Source: Tomocerus qinae
Taxonomy: Eukaryota > Arthropoda > Collembola > Entomobryomorpha > Tomoceridae
Direction of reading: 5' to 3'
Assembly (NCBI GenBank): GCA_020055645.1
Contig: CM034546.1
Coordinates: 91,698,001 to 91,762,000, forward strand
Length of the DNA: 64,000 bases
Below the pieces are notes generated by a model. That model made no database searches. It had not been told where the DNA came from and was given only the letters and a program-made list of their open reading frames with translations. Position numbers and translations under genes: made by a program. Numbering within the stretch: position 1 is the stretch's first letter; every line of letters starts with the position of its first letter. Below are positions 52,101 to 63,800 of this stretch, one piece after another.

Positions 52101-53979
52101 TCATCTAACACGTACGCATACGCAGTAAACAAAATTATATAGCACAACCGTCTATCACGAATTGCTTAAAATGAGTTATCTACAACGTAGCAGTGACTAA
52201 GGGGACAATAGTTGATCTACAGCTACACATTCCAAATGGATAGACATTTTTATCTGACTTCAGTTCACCTAATATTTAGTAATGTATTTACAAACACATA
52301 AAGCAGCATATAATACTTAACATTTTACAGCTACATAACTATCATCATTTATAAGCTTACTGTTGTCACACCGTCCTGGCTTACTGAGTGACATGTATTA
52401 TACAAATCAACATCCTTGCCTGAGATAACATTCTTTTCTGAACACATCATCGTTATTTGATTTTCTTCTATCGCACAATTTCTTTAACAAATAAAAATCA
52501 AAGATGGAATGATCTAATTAAATTACTGCAATCGAGAAATATTTTAAAGATAGCAGGAAACGTACGACATATCCTATACTGAACCAACTTACAACATTGT
52601 CTGCAAATTTAAAAAAGTGACTTTCATCGATTTCATAATAACCATAAAAATATCTTAAACAATTATCTGCATTATCTATAATTCTGTACTATTACTTTTT
52701 ACAATGGCTTATGATAATTGCCCATGTGTCATAAATGAAGTATGTATGGGGAAGAATAGAAAGAAAATATGGCAAAGTAATATTGTGCACCAGCGCAGAG
52801 GCAGCATGATCACAGACACAAAACATGTTTTTACCAACTACCTTTTGTATGAAAACTTTGGAAACAAAATAATTGCTCAACATTCTATGATACACCATAA
52901 TCCAAGCCAAACTCTCACTTTCAATTATTTCAATAGCTTCAGTTGCCTACTTTATAAGAAATTAGATATGATTGTTGTGATGTGATGCGACAAGCACAGC
53001 TATTTAATACAATGGAGAATAAATGCAAATTGCCAAATGAGAAAGAGCTCAACATTTCGTTGAGCATTGATTGTACTGAAACCTTCACATCGTAGATCCC
53101 TGTATAATAAAATAATAATACAGTTCTGCTGGCTTTCTTGTGATGTATTTTCTAATAAATGAATTGCTATCAGACATGTTAGAATATTTATTGCCGGCAA
53201 TCATGGTAATGGTTTATATTTCAAAGATGCTTTCGGTAAATACAAGTAAAAAAGTGTTAATAACTTAAGTTTCTCAAGGTAGAAATAGGGGGATAGAAAG
53301 GTTAAAGAACGGAAATGATTCCTGATTCGAATGAGAAAATAAACACTAAGTGCACCGTGAATAGTCAAAATTTTTGTAGACTGTAATAGCCATCGTTGTT
53401 ACTCTTACTTTTGCTCGTGCAATTTACAGCAGAACATATGAGATGAAAGTAGACAGACACAACTTGTAGACTGATTGTGACGTGAGTCATCCCAGTAGTT
53501 AGCTGAGCCAACTCCACTATACTCACGCTGCCCATATCAAAGCCAGTCACCAAAATGCATCTCTCTAGTTTAAGCCAATACTAAATGCAAACTGCACTAA
53601 GCTACAGACTCTGACTGTACTACTACACTTACTACTTGACACTAATAAACGAAGCCACACTCCACTCTTCTCGTACCCTATGTGCACCCACAGTAAACAG
53701 GACCTATACGATGATACGAACGATATATTTTTGGAACACACGAGTATAATTCCATACACAACAGACATAGGTAATATCTTCATCTATATGTCCAATGTTT
53801 ATACATGTATCTGCATATAATATAAAGCTTCCCTACGTTCCACATGTCTATAGACAAAACATAATAATCCTAGGCTGCATACGGCGAGTCGAAATAAAAT
53901 GAAAGCTAAGTTATGTTCTACGACGATACTTCAACTCGAGATTCTCCCGTCTGCCAAACTAAAGCTGACTGCAAAAGAT
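37161..53979. other. gene-free AT-rich interval
   Basis: About 17 kb with no open frame above about 80 codons and no family-like translation on either strand. It contains short palindromes (for example 42963-42984) and scattered simple sequence, but I saw no dispersed repeat comparable to the one at 31-33 kb. It could be intergenic, distal regulatory sequence for FNDC3, or an intron of a gene whose exons I cannot see. Confidence 0.5.
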
Positions 53980-54397
53980 TAAGAGTCCAGTTCCTTTACA
54001 TTTGAAAATCTCTGATGACTATCAAAATACATGTAAAAATTGTTTTACAGTTCTTGGAATTCTGTCTAAAGTTCTTACCCGATTTTCTTGTGTGGCACAT
54101 TTTTGGAATCCTGAAGATATTGTCAACCACCCCATTGTACAAAATATACGATATTTTTACTCATTAATATATCTTATTGCGATTACAATTTTGTAGACGA
54201 CAAAATCTACTAGAAAATTTAAATATCGTATATTTTGTACAATGGGGTGGTTGACAATATATTCAGGATTCCAAAAATGTGCCACACAAGAAAATCGGGT
54301 AAGAACTTTAGACAGAATTCCAAGAGTTGTAAAGCAATTTTTACATGTATTTTGATAGTCATCAGAGATTTCCAAATGTAAAGGAACTGGACTCTTA
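53980..54397. repeat. 418-bp palindrome with 177-bp arms and 64-bp loop
   Basis: Arms 53980-54156 and 54221-54397 are exactly the same length and reverse-complementary with five mismatches that I can count (about 97% identical). The loop is 54157-54220. It begins TAAGAGTCCAG and ends CTGGACTCTTA. Similar peptides open on both strands (near 54002-54155 plus, 54223-54375 minus) only because of the symmetry. If transcribed from either side it would fold into a very long double-stranded RNA. There is no obvious target-site duplication, so it may be an inverted duplication or a foldback element. Confidence 0.95.
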
Positions 54398-54755
54398 AGT
54401 AAAGAGTAGAGTAGAAGAGAAGTCTATCTCAAGTCTCTTCTCTCTCGTTACCATTGACTTCTGTAAATCTAAGCTCACGGGCCCTCCTCATCCTTCTTTT
54501 ATAATGTACGAACTTCTGACAAAAATTCTTACATCTATGCATATATTTTGATCCAATACTTTGTCTATGGTTACCTTATTGTTTATGTCGTATTTGAAGA
54601 GACACTTTTATAAAAAGCCTGTATACATCACCGTCTACTATAAGCACTTACGCAGCCATGGTTAGCATAGTGTATCTGAATATTACGATGATACTAGAGA
54701 TCACTAAAATCACAAATCAGCAACGAAACGCAACTGGTGTCTATAAAGTTTTTGC

Positions 54756-54853
54756 AATTAATGTTTTCGATAATGTACCCCAACGCATACCTCTATGTAC
54801 TAATTTTAGCACATGAAGGTATGCGTTGGGGTACATTATTGAAAACATTAATT
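54756..54853 (+). repeat. hairpin with 37-bp stem, microRNA-precursor size
   Basis: Arms 54756-54792 and 54817-54853 with a 24-base loop. The arms pair over all 37 positions in a plus-strand RNA, 36 Watson-Crick and one G-U, while a minus-strand RNA would have an A-C mismatch there. Length and loop fit a small-RNA precursor, though the near-perfect stem is more like a miniature inverted-repeat element or an siRNA hairpin than a typical animal microRNA. I do not recognise either arm as a known microRNA. Confidence 0.85.
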
Positions 54854-57800
54854 AGTTTACAAAGGTACCTATTACGATGCATTTGTACATTTACGATATA
54901 ATATAGTTAGATGTTCCACAAACTTTAGCAAAGGGCAGTCTGCATGACGTACAAGTGACAAGTACTAGACTACTGGAACTACAATCATAAGCCTCTTACA
55001 TTCCCTCCACATGTTCAACAACACTTTTGCTTTTCTCTCGTCTCCCTAACTAAATTCATTTTTATTACTTTGTGGAAAAGCAACCCTGTGACATAAAACT
55101 GTAAGAACAGACAGCATCATCAAACGCATGGAAAACTTCACAAAATTGCACACTTGCAAAATTTTTGCGTCCCAATGTACGTAATGCAAAGTCAAGTAAG
55201 TTGGCTTTGGTAAAGACATCACAGTGCAGCTTGCAGCTCCTCTTCAAAAGTTAGGACATCTAAGATTTGTCTTTTCACACATACACTCTGATACTTATCC
55301 ACAAGTCTAAATGTCAATTCCATCTCTTTTCCTGTCCCATAAAATCTACAGAGGATTCCTTTGAGCGCCGAGTCTACTCTACACAAAGACAGTACTTGCT
55401 ATTAGCATTTAACATTAGTTTGCCTGTCACAAATTCTACTAACCGTTGGCTGCACTGTAAATAAGGATTGTGTGTATAATTTAGAACTTAGTTTTACATG
55501 AATGTGTAATCACTAACGGGCACATGGTGCAATGCTACATATATGTGAATTCTAAACCTACCTATTAGCATAATTTATGTACTTAAAAAATTGCACGTGT
55601 ACTTGTACAACTCTGACTTTGCCACTAGGTTGCTTCCTAACCTATTCAGATACTGTACTACATAAGATGGGGTGCTGTTGCCGACAGCTCATTTAATTTC
55701 AGCAAAATTGCAAATGTATTCAGAAAGCATAGAGTTAACCGGCTGGCAGCCTTCACCTTTAAAGTAGAATGTTTAACGTTGGGCATTTGCTGTACGGTAT
55801 ATGTTACATACATTTGTTTCGCTATATAGAGAATTAAATCATCTTGCCTCATTGCTTCACTTCAGAAATATTGTATTAACCCTAGAAGCTGTGATTGCAT
55901 TAAAGAATTTTCTATGCTTTCTTCTTTTCCAATTCATAACCTGGAGACTTATTTAGCATTGAGAAACTTTTTTCACTACGCCTACACATACGATAATCGC
56001 AAATATTATTTTTTTTAAATGTTTTTTCATAGCATGAAATAGGCAGTCGACGATACACCTCAACGCGAAGCAGTAAATAAGAATCGCATTGGATTATTAT
56101 GAGTTGATGTAGACTTGGATGGACAATGTATTAAATTATATTAAGTACAAGTTACGAAGGTATGCCAATGTCTACAGCACATCATGTAAGCATCAATGTC
56201 TAAAACCAGAATCATGAGTGCTCAAGATAGTCCAGGTCTTAAATTTTTGCGAATACAGAAAGCTTTTCAATTAGGCATTAAACTATAAGGTTTCATTGTT
56301 TAGGTTGTGTATTGTTAACACAACGCCAAAATTTTTGACAAATAGATTTGGGACTGAACTGAATCCTTCGACAGCAGATGAGTTAAAAAATTTAACGTAG
56401 AATGGAAGAAACTTACGTGTTGGAAGATCCTTTAAGTTAAACAATCACTAGAGTGACGCATTAAGGCACAAGACAGAAATACACTTGAAATTTTCGAGTT
56501 CGTACTTAAATAGTCTTAAGTGAGTTAACTGACAACACTTGTTCTTCTTATGAAGTTATGCTGAATTGTGTCACAATTTGACATTATGAATGAGACAAAT
56601 GACTGTACAAGCCCACGTGTTGCTCGCACTCCATAGAAATACCAACATGAAATTTGATACTACAAGGAAGAAGATAGATAGGAGCTGACAAAAGTTTTAT
56701 CTCTCCACACTGTTGTGAGTATACTAACCACAGACAGTCACTGAAACTTCTCCAAATGTCCGGAACACATGTCAATGCAGCAACATATAATATGGTTTAG
56801 GTGCTAAACAACACAATAAATATGAACACACAAACACTCGTAAAGTATCTGCCCAATGCAGATACTTACACGGTGACTTGGTGATTGACAAGCCTACAAC
56901 TAAATCCGAATAACACTTTTTCTCGACACGTATTTTAACTATATATGCACTTTGTTTCTTCGAAATAAATTCTCTCGACGTCTCGACTCTTCTTATTACC
57001 TATAATTTCCTCTTTACAAACATTAAGTATCACAAAATTACTCTTGTTTTCTTACAGCTAAAAAGATTCTCATGTATAAGTCTCTGTGTGTCAAGTCACC
57101 TCCTTGACTGAAAGAACACTGATTGCATATTTGTAGATACGAAATAAATGCAATGCATAAAACGAGACGAGATAACTCGGTCCAATTCAACGAATCCACT
57201 AAAAAAGAGAAGGGAACGAATGAGCATAAGAGAAATGAATTTTGACTTGACACAATCCCAGTCCCAGATTGAAACTGTGGACCTCCCATGCTATGCAATA
57301 AGGTATACCATATATCTAGCATAGAAAACAGTTGAGTTAGTAAGTCGAGATGCAGAGAGTCAGATGAGAGAGCTGGCTGGTTGGTTCACTCACCCTGTTT
57401 GCTTACTTTTAGTTGCTTTTGCCTATGCCATACCAAATCATGCTAGTAAAGTGATTCCTCTTTGCATTGCTTTACCACGTTATCTATCCAATCCTAACAT
57501 GAGTAGTATATACAAACTATAATAATATACACTTGTGCTTAGGATCACGCATAACATAACATAACATTGCATAGGGTGGAAACAGGCGTTCCGTAAAGGC
57601 ACATACAATCAGTTCACCTCATAGTTTAGCATTAGTACTACTACTCCGTCCGTCCGTTCTGTGTTCTACTACGATTAGTATGAATTTCTATGTATCTCTA
57701 TTCCTCTAAACTTTTAATGTCCTTACTCTACCAGCTCGCCTCATCCAATTCCACAAAAACCTACAACTTACAGATACAATAATATATTATATATTATAAG

Positions 57801-58980
57801 CAGCATCCTACAAGTATATTTCACTGCATCCTATTACCCCAAGCATTAACATGAACAACAAAACTAGCAGAAAACAGCAGAACAACCTTACCCATACAAC
57901 TACGTTATGTATGTTGTAGGATATTGTAAATCTAACGATAAGTTGCTCTGAAACTTTATGTAACTCTGCGTATAGACGAACGAACTTAACATAACTAGGT
58001 AGCGTAAAACACCCTACAAAATCTCTGTACTGGCACTTATAAGAGAGTACTGGCAGATACATTAATACAAAAAGTAACCAAGTGCATATCCACTGCGTCT
58101 TTAAACATAGATAAGTATGTACAGAGTTTATGCACAATGTAAATGCACATAATATTATAAATATATAATACACATCCCAACCTACATTCTTTACTTTATA
58201 CTATTGTACCTATAGTCACTTGTATTAAACTTTTACAAACACACTGTTACGGCAGCTTTGTATAGTGGTATTATAATATATATTTTCGTTCTGTATCTGT
58301 TCTGTCTCTCTTGTGGATTTGTACCCCCTTCCCAAGTTTTCATCCTCTTGGTTTACCATTTACCACTTACAAGTCATAGCACACGGGGGTCTTCATTCAA
58401 TTCAAGTCCAATTCCAATTCTAATTCCAATCATTCTCTCTCATCCTCATCTTCAACCTCTCTGCGCTATACATTCTCAAACTTATGACTTTAAACACATG
58501 AAAAACATTCTACAATCTTTTAGCATTTATTCCTTCAGCATATAATGTTGATCTACTGTTCATGATATCATAGGACTAGCCATTATTAGTAGCCAACCCC
58601 ACCATAATACAATAAAGTATGCAACACAGAATCAACTTCAGAAACTGGTAATAAGCTCAAGAAACATACAATGCATTGCATTACAAAAATTACACCTACT
58701 ATTGAATAATAGAAAGAGAGAGTCCATGTAAGTTCGTATGTTCGTTTCGTCAACCAAAAATGTACCTGGGGTGTCGCAACACATTGCTAAAAACAATGTG
58801 AGACGGTTTACCCTTGGCGGAGCCAGGCATAAGCAGTGTAGTGCTTATGCCTGCTTGCCTTCTACTACCCTATTCTACTCACTCGCGCGGCTGCTGGCTG
58901 GCTGGACTGAGATGAGAAGACAAGCACACTGCTTGCTTCCCATTTCACATTTCTTTCGTTCATCCTTGCACCAACTTTTG
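54854..58980. other. noncoding interval
   Basis: AT-rich DNA without a gene I can support. Open stretches up to 121 codons (minus strand 57808-58173) are low in polar residues and look random. A short perfect hairpin occurs at 58825-58852, after which base composition becomes less AT-rich, leading into the locus at 59 kb. Confidence 0.5.
58825..58852. repeat. short perfect hairpin
   Basis: AGGCATAAGCA, six bases (GTGTAG), TGCTTATGCCT: an 11-bp perfect stem about 230 bases before the exon-cassette array. Confidence 0.8.
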
Positions 58981-59076
58981 CTTCTTGCGGCAGATTCATA
59001 TATCTGCCACGTTATTTCTAACAATCAGCATTTCATCGTGTCGCGTCTACGACTACTCTGCCGTCGTCAGTAATAA

Positions 59077-59700
59077 CAGCAGTTTACAGAATCTACACCC
59101 AAATAGACGTTTCCTACAATTCCAGAGGATAACAGCAGCTTGCAGAATCTACACCAAAATAGACGTTTCCTACAATTCCAGAGGATATAGCACAGGCAGG
59201 TACAGTAGTCATTTCAATACCTATTATAACACGTGTTTTGATACTCATGACGTGATGTATAATATAGTTTGCATTGCATTACTTACTATTGATTTTAATA
59301 CCCATGGAATTTTTATCAAAATTTGATTATTTGTCTTCCCTTCTATATTCTAGGTTCTTATGGGTAGCTTTTCAACACGTGGAGTAAATAATACTAACTG
59401 CAGTTTGCAGAATCGACACCCAAATAGACGTTTCCTACAATTCCCGAGGATATAACACAGGCAGGTACAGTAGTCATTTCAATACCTATTAACACGTGAT
59501 TTGATACTCATGACGTGATGTATAATATAGTTTGCATTGCATTACTTACTATTAATTTTAATAGCCATGGAAGTTTTATCAAAATTTGATTATTTGTCTT
59601 TCTTTCTATATTCAAGGTTCTTTGGGGTTGCTGCTCAATACGTGGAGTCCATAGTAATAGCAGTTTATAGCAGATCCCAAATAGACGTTTCCTACAAGGC
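59077..59700 (+). repeat. repeated exon-like cassette upstream of the zinc-protein gene
   Basis: The core AAATAGACGTTTCCTACAA occurs at 59101, 59157, 59422 and 59679. Two longer copies (about 59133-59396 and 59399-59657) share an exon-like part, a donor (CACAGGCAG|GTACAG; exon ends 59199 and 59464), about 150 bases of shared intron-like sequence, and a pyrimidine-rich acceptor (CTATATTCTAG before 59354; TATATTCAAG before 59617). The middle unit thus forms a 111-nt cassette at 59354-59464. The last copy has lost the donor. In-frame stops appear in these copies, so I read them as alternative 5' untranslated exons rather than coding sequence. Confidence 0.7.
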
Positions 59701-60008
59701 CCCCGAAAATTGCGTCAATTGTCACAGCCGAAACCCCATAGTTAACCTCTGCCCGGCTATTCCACTACCTCAAGGGGAAGTAAGTTTTGGCAGTGCAATT
59801 GATAAACAAGATTCTATCAAGTCGATAACAAAATGAATTCAATGCGACATAAACGGCCGTTTTACAGAATAGCTTTCGGAATTATTAGCAGCCAGCTCCC
59901 ACTGCCACTAAGGCCAGCCGCCGCAATCGCAATAAAAAAAATTTCTAGCCAACCCTCCTCCCCAACAACCCCTAATTTCGATATGATTTTGTATTTTTAG
60001 GCCTAATA

Positions 60009-60541
60009 ATGAGTAATAAACGTCGGGGAAGTAATCCTAATCAGGGCTCCACACCGACTTCGAGCCAATTCGTTATTCCTAAACGCAGTTTACAGTTAAG
60101 TGGGTCAGCTTCCAAAACTCCTGAGGATAAACAAGAACTTGGCAAGCTTCCTTTATCATTAAATGATAGATTTTGCCCCTTCTGTTCAAGAACAATTCGA
60201 GACTATTATGATAAAGGTAAGGGTAAATTTTAAAAAAATGTTTAAATTAAATATTTTTTTATTAAAATATTAAATAAGTTTCAGAGGAGAATGCAAAAAT
60301 TGTAATTTTGTTTATTGCAGATGAATGTGTCCATGCACAGTGCAAAAAATCATTGAAGCACGATTTGCCAATGTTAGCCAATGGTTGGGAATGGTGTACG
60401 GCATGCAAAATTGCACCTATTCGCCCCGGTCATTTTCGCTGTTTGGTGTGCAATTCTCCAACGACGATTGGTACAGCCTACTATAAGGCTAACAAAGATC
60501 TAAATCGAAAACATTTTGCTGAAAGGGATGATCTTTTTTGA
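60009..60541 (+). CDS. small cysteine-rich, probably zinc-binding protein, family not recognised
   Basis: Two coding exons, 60009-60216 and 60321-60541 (phase 1 join), 142 aa as read. The exon begins at 60001 after the acceptor TATTTTTAG; the ATG is eight bases in. The N-terminus is basic and Ser/Pro-rich (about residues 1-45). Then come C-x2-C (FCPFC, about 57-60), a Cys-x3-His-x3-Cys group across the exon junction (ECVHAQC), and two further C-x2-C pairs (WCTAC and RCLVC, about 95-113). This is enough ligands for two zinc sites. The protein then reads GTAYYKANKDLNRKHFAERDDLF before TGA at 60539-60541. I do not know the family. The next 74 codons in the -1 frame look coding (separate entry), so this stop may be an artefact or a real frame break. 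Confidence 0.65.
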
Positions 60542-60765
60542 AGTATCAAAAATCGTCGGAGATGAATCACCCTGTAGAAAAAAGGACCAAGGATTCTAAT
60601 GGTAACGTTGTTGAGGAAGACAATGCTTTGCTTAGCTCCGTAAATAGCGACACTTCTATAACTGGTGCCACCATTTCGGAAGGAAAGAATTTATTGCTAC
60701 CTGAATCAAATTTAGTAAGTGATGCGGAGATGGCATTAATTGAGGATGATAAGCAAATGCTTTAA
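60542..60765 (+). CDS. probable C-terminal continuation of the cysteine-rich protein, out of frame
   Basis: The frame reading KYQKSSEMNHPVEKRTKDSN onward to ...EDDKQML-stop (TAA 60763-60765) overlaps the preceding stop and runs 74 codons with an acidic, Ser/Glu/Asp-rich, protein-like composition. It starts inside GATCTTTTTTGAAG: the upstream frame hits TGA after six T. One extra T would join the two into a single product of about 217 aa. Possible explanations are an assembly error in the homopolymer, a recent frameshift, -1 recoding at the T run, or an unseen splice. No splice pair is obvious. Confidence 0.45.
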
Positions 60766-60799
60766 AGAAATGTTGTGAATTTTATACTATGAGATTTTA

Positions 60800-60805
60800 A
60801 ATAAA
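60800..60805 (+). terminator. candidate polyadenylation signal
   Basis: AATAAA 34 bases after the TAA that closes the out-of-frame continuation (60763-60765). The spacing suits a transcript whose real coding end is there rather than at 60541. Confidence 0.55.
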
Positions 60806-60849
60806 GTACTGATTGCTACCAAACACCGTAGCGTGGTGCGTAACCCTTT

Positions 60850-63800
60850 CTGTCTCCCTGCAGTATAGTATTATGTGTCTACTGTAACTTTTTAATTTCT
60901 TCCTAGGACATCACAGACTTTTATCTTTTATGATATTAATTTCTAAAGTCCTGATCGCTAACCAACAGTTATTTCCCCGTCCGTAGGACGGGCTGCGTTT
61001 CTCGTCTACCATAAACTCAGCTGGCTTTCGCTTACTCAGTTTGAACTATATAGTTTAAAAGATGACCACAATATCGTCATCAACATCTTCCTTTTCTTAC
61101 ATGCATTTCACATAGGTACATGTAGGACATAGCAGCAAGGCAAAGAACGGAACTGAACTACCAACAATCTAATACAATACTAAACCTCTTCTTAATGCTC
61201 ACTAATCTTTCTCATAAGGGGATGGCTAACCAGGCGATTCTCACGTTTTACGTTTCCAACCCTTTCGTGCTAGCCAAAGAATCAACACTGCCACCGCCAC
61301 AACTTCATAGTACATATACTACCATGCTATTTACTCTCTTACGTCTTACACATTGTATTATATACGTCCTACGTCCGACAATTATGTGTCTCGTCTCATT
61401 CAGCTATTCAAATGCAAACGGCTGACTATTATAAAGAGTATGTTTCACTTCTTTAGCAATAAATGCCTAAAGCCTAGTCTTCTTTTCTGAGATGGTAGCA
61501 GTATATCGGTATATAACATACTGCTTGTGTTAGATGCTTAGGTGGTAAAATACCTAGAAACATACCATACCTAAGCATTGCTAAGTGTTAGTAACGTCAG
61601 TATTATGGAAAAATACTGACAGTGTTCAAAAATACTGACAGCCTTTTGAACATTCCCCATCATATAGATTCTCCACCAATTGGGTCTGTAACTATAAGAT
61701 TACTAGACATATTGGTTAGGAAGTAGTGCATAATGTTGCTCTGTGGTCTATGTCTACTCTGTAAGTGCGTTTATCACAACAACCCTAAGAAATCAGAATA
61801 ATTCCTTCTATGTCCTATCTTATCGCACGAAATCTAAAGAAAATAAGGTGCTTTGACGTTACATTATCCTTACCCAAACAGCGGTAAACAGTCATACATT
61901 CTGCATATAGCCAAGTTCCTTGAACATTTCTAATCCAACCGTTTCATATCTCTCAAGAATGGGAATTCTACTCAAACGACGTAGTTAAAGAAATGTTTAG
62001 AAGGATACAATAATAATATAGTAATACAACTATGCACAATGTACAGGGCATTGTATAAGACAATAAGACCACTACTAATAATCGAACGACAAGAGTAAAA
62101 TATGACCAGCCCAGAACTTATTTATGTCTACCTGACCCACACTACACACAAACCACTTTATGACTAGCAAAGTAATTCATATTTTTCTGAGCTAACCATT
62201 ACTTGCCTATTACTAATTTATTGGTAAATTAACCATGTCCAGTTCTACTTACTAGACTTACTTGTAGTATTTTAGCTAAAGGATTTTCCCAAATTCTGAA
62301 GTAAGATTCGATTGGACACTTTGGCATTTGGTTCGACGTAATGAATTTCCTGCGAACTGCCTTACTGATCAAATTTTTGGTTTGAGGACAAAAATTATCA
62401 AGAAATTTGAAGACATTTATGATTAAAATACGCGTACAGTTTACACAGCCCTTGTTATAATAGCATGTAGTAGTAGTAGTGTCATTGTTATAACAGAGTA
62501 ACAGAGGAACTAAAACCTTTGCGAACAATTTACAATTCCCTGTAATGGTATCACTACATTGCTACTTTTGCATATTTCTTTAACATAGCGAACAGGAGTA
62601 AGTGAAGGAGTAACGAAAAGGATATCCCTATCCTTTGCAAAGAAAGGCAGTTTGTTCTCTTTGTCATCTAGAAAAGTCAACTGTGCAAGTCAACCTTCTA
62701 CACAAAGTATATCTGTTATCTACAGAACTGTATGTAAATAGCATGCATGCTTGGGTAGAAGAATGATATTATGATATAGTCAGCAGAGTGAAGGTAATAA
62801 GTGGAGCAGTTGCAAGTGGAATCTAAAATACGGACTACTAATAATATAATGTTACGATCACAATACTTGCATATGTAAAACGTACTTACCTATCCATAGA
62901 TGCAAATAGGCTTTCGCAGTTTTCCCAGCAATTATGACTACTACCTGCTACTACTATGGCTTCATAATACATGAATAAACATCCTTAATCCATACTATAC
63001 CTACCACGGCATAACACGCATAATACTATTATACATTTAATATTTTGTCTGTATACACTACACAGTCAATTTCTGGTTCCCTGTTAAATGACATCAGTAA
63101 ATGTATTCTATTGCAAATATAAAATAGAATCAGTTAAAATTGATATCACTTTTTAAAACATAGCCTCAATTTAGTACTCAATGCATGCAGCACAGGTATT
63201 TCTTCTGTATCCCATATTCCATTCCTTTACCTTACATTCAGTACGTATAAGTCATAACCAACCAAACAATAAACCACAACTGTAGAGCAGAAAATAAACA
63301 TGACAAACTTCAAGAAACATAAACGTATGTAGTGCAACATCAGAATGGATATAGATGCTCTACTGACTAAACTAGTGACGACAGACTTTAAAGTTTAAGC
63401 TACATCCAATCGATTTGCTGCGTCCTAAAATTCATCTTTTATCATAAAAAATCTTGTCCGAAATGCACAATGAACTATGAAGCATAAAATCCAATATCAG
63501 GAAGGTACGTGCGCTGAGCTGACAACACAATGAAGCAACTGCGTAGGTACTTGCTGATTTCAGTCAAAGAACCTGTAGAATGCCCTACTGTTGGCTCAGT
63601 TGGCTGAGTACAAACATAATATCTGTAGTATTAGCACATTCCATTCTTAAAAACTTGGCCACATCAACATTAAATAATTATATTGTTTACCCGCTGGGCT
63701 CTCACGTTCGAATTGTATTCGGCTCATTCACTTCTTGAATCACATAAGCAGCATTATACTACTAAACTAGCAGCTAACAAACAGACGGTACACAATCTAT

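Noticed and set aside
54002-54375. Paired open frames of 64 and 72 codons on opposite strands with almost the same peptide
   Set aside because: They are the two arms of the palindrome. A coding parent elsewhere is possible, but these copies themselves show no start context, splice sites or other support as genes.
57808-58173. 121-codon minus-strand open frame
   Set aside because: Cys/Tyr/Val/Leu-rich, random-looking translation from AT-rich DNA, no motifs and no splice or promoter context.
58738-59836. Three overlapping plus-strand open frames of 95-115 codons
   Set aside because: They pass through repeated cassettes in different frames in each copy, with stops in other copies, so a noncoding leader is a better reading.
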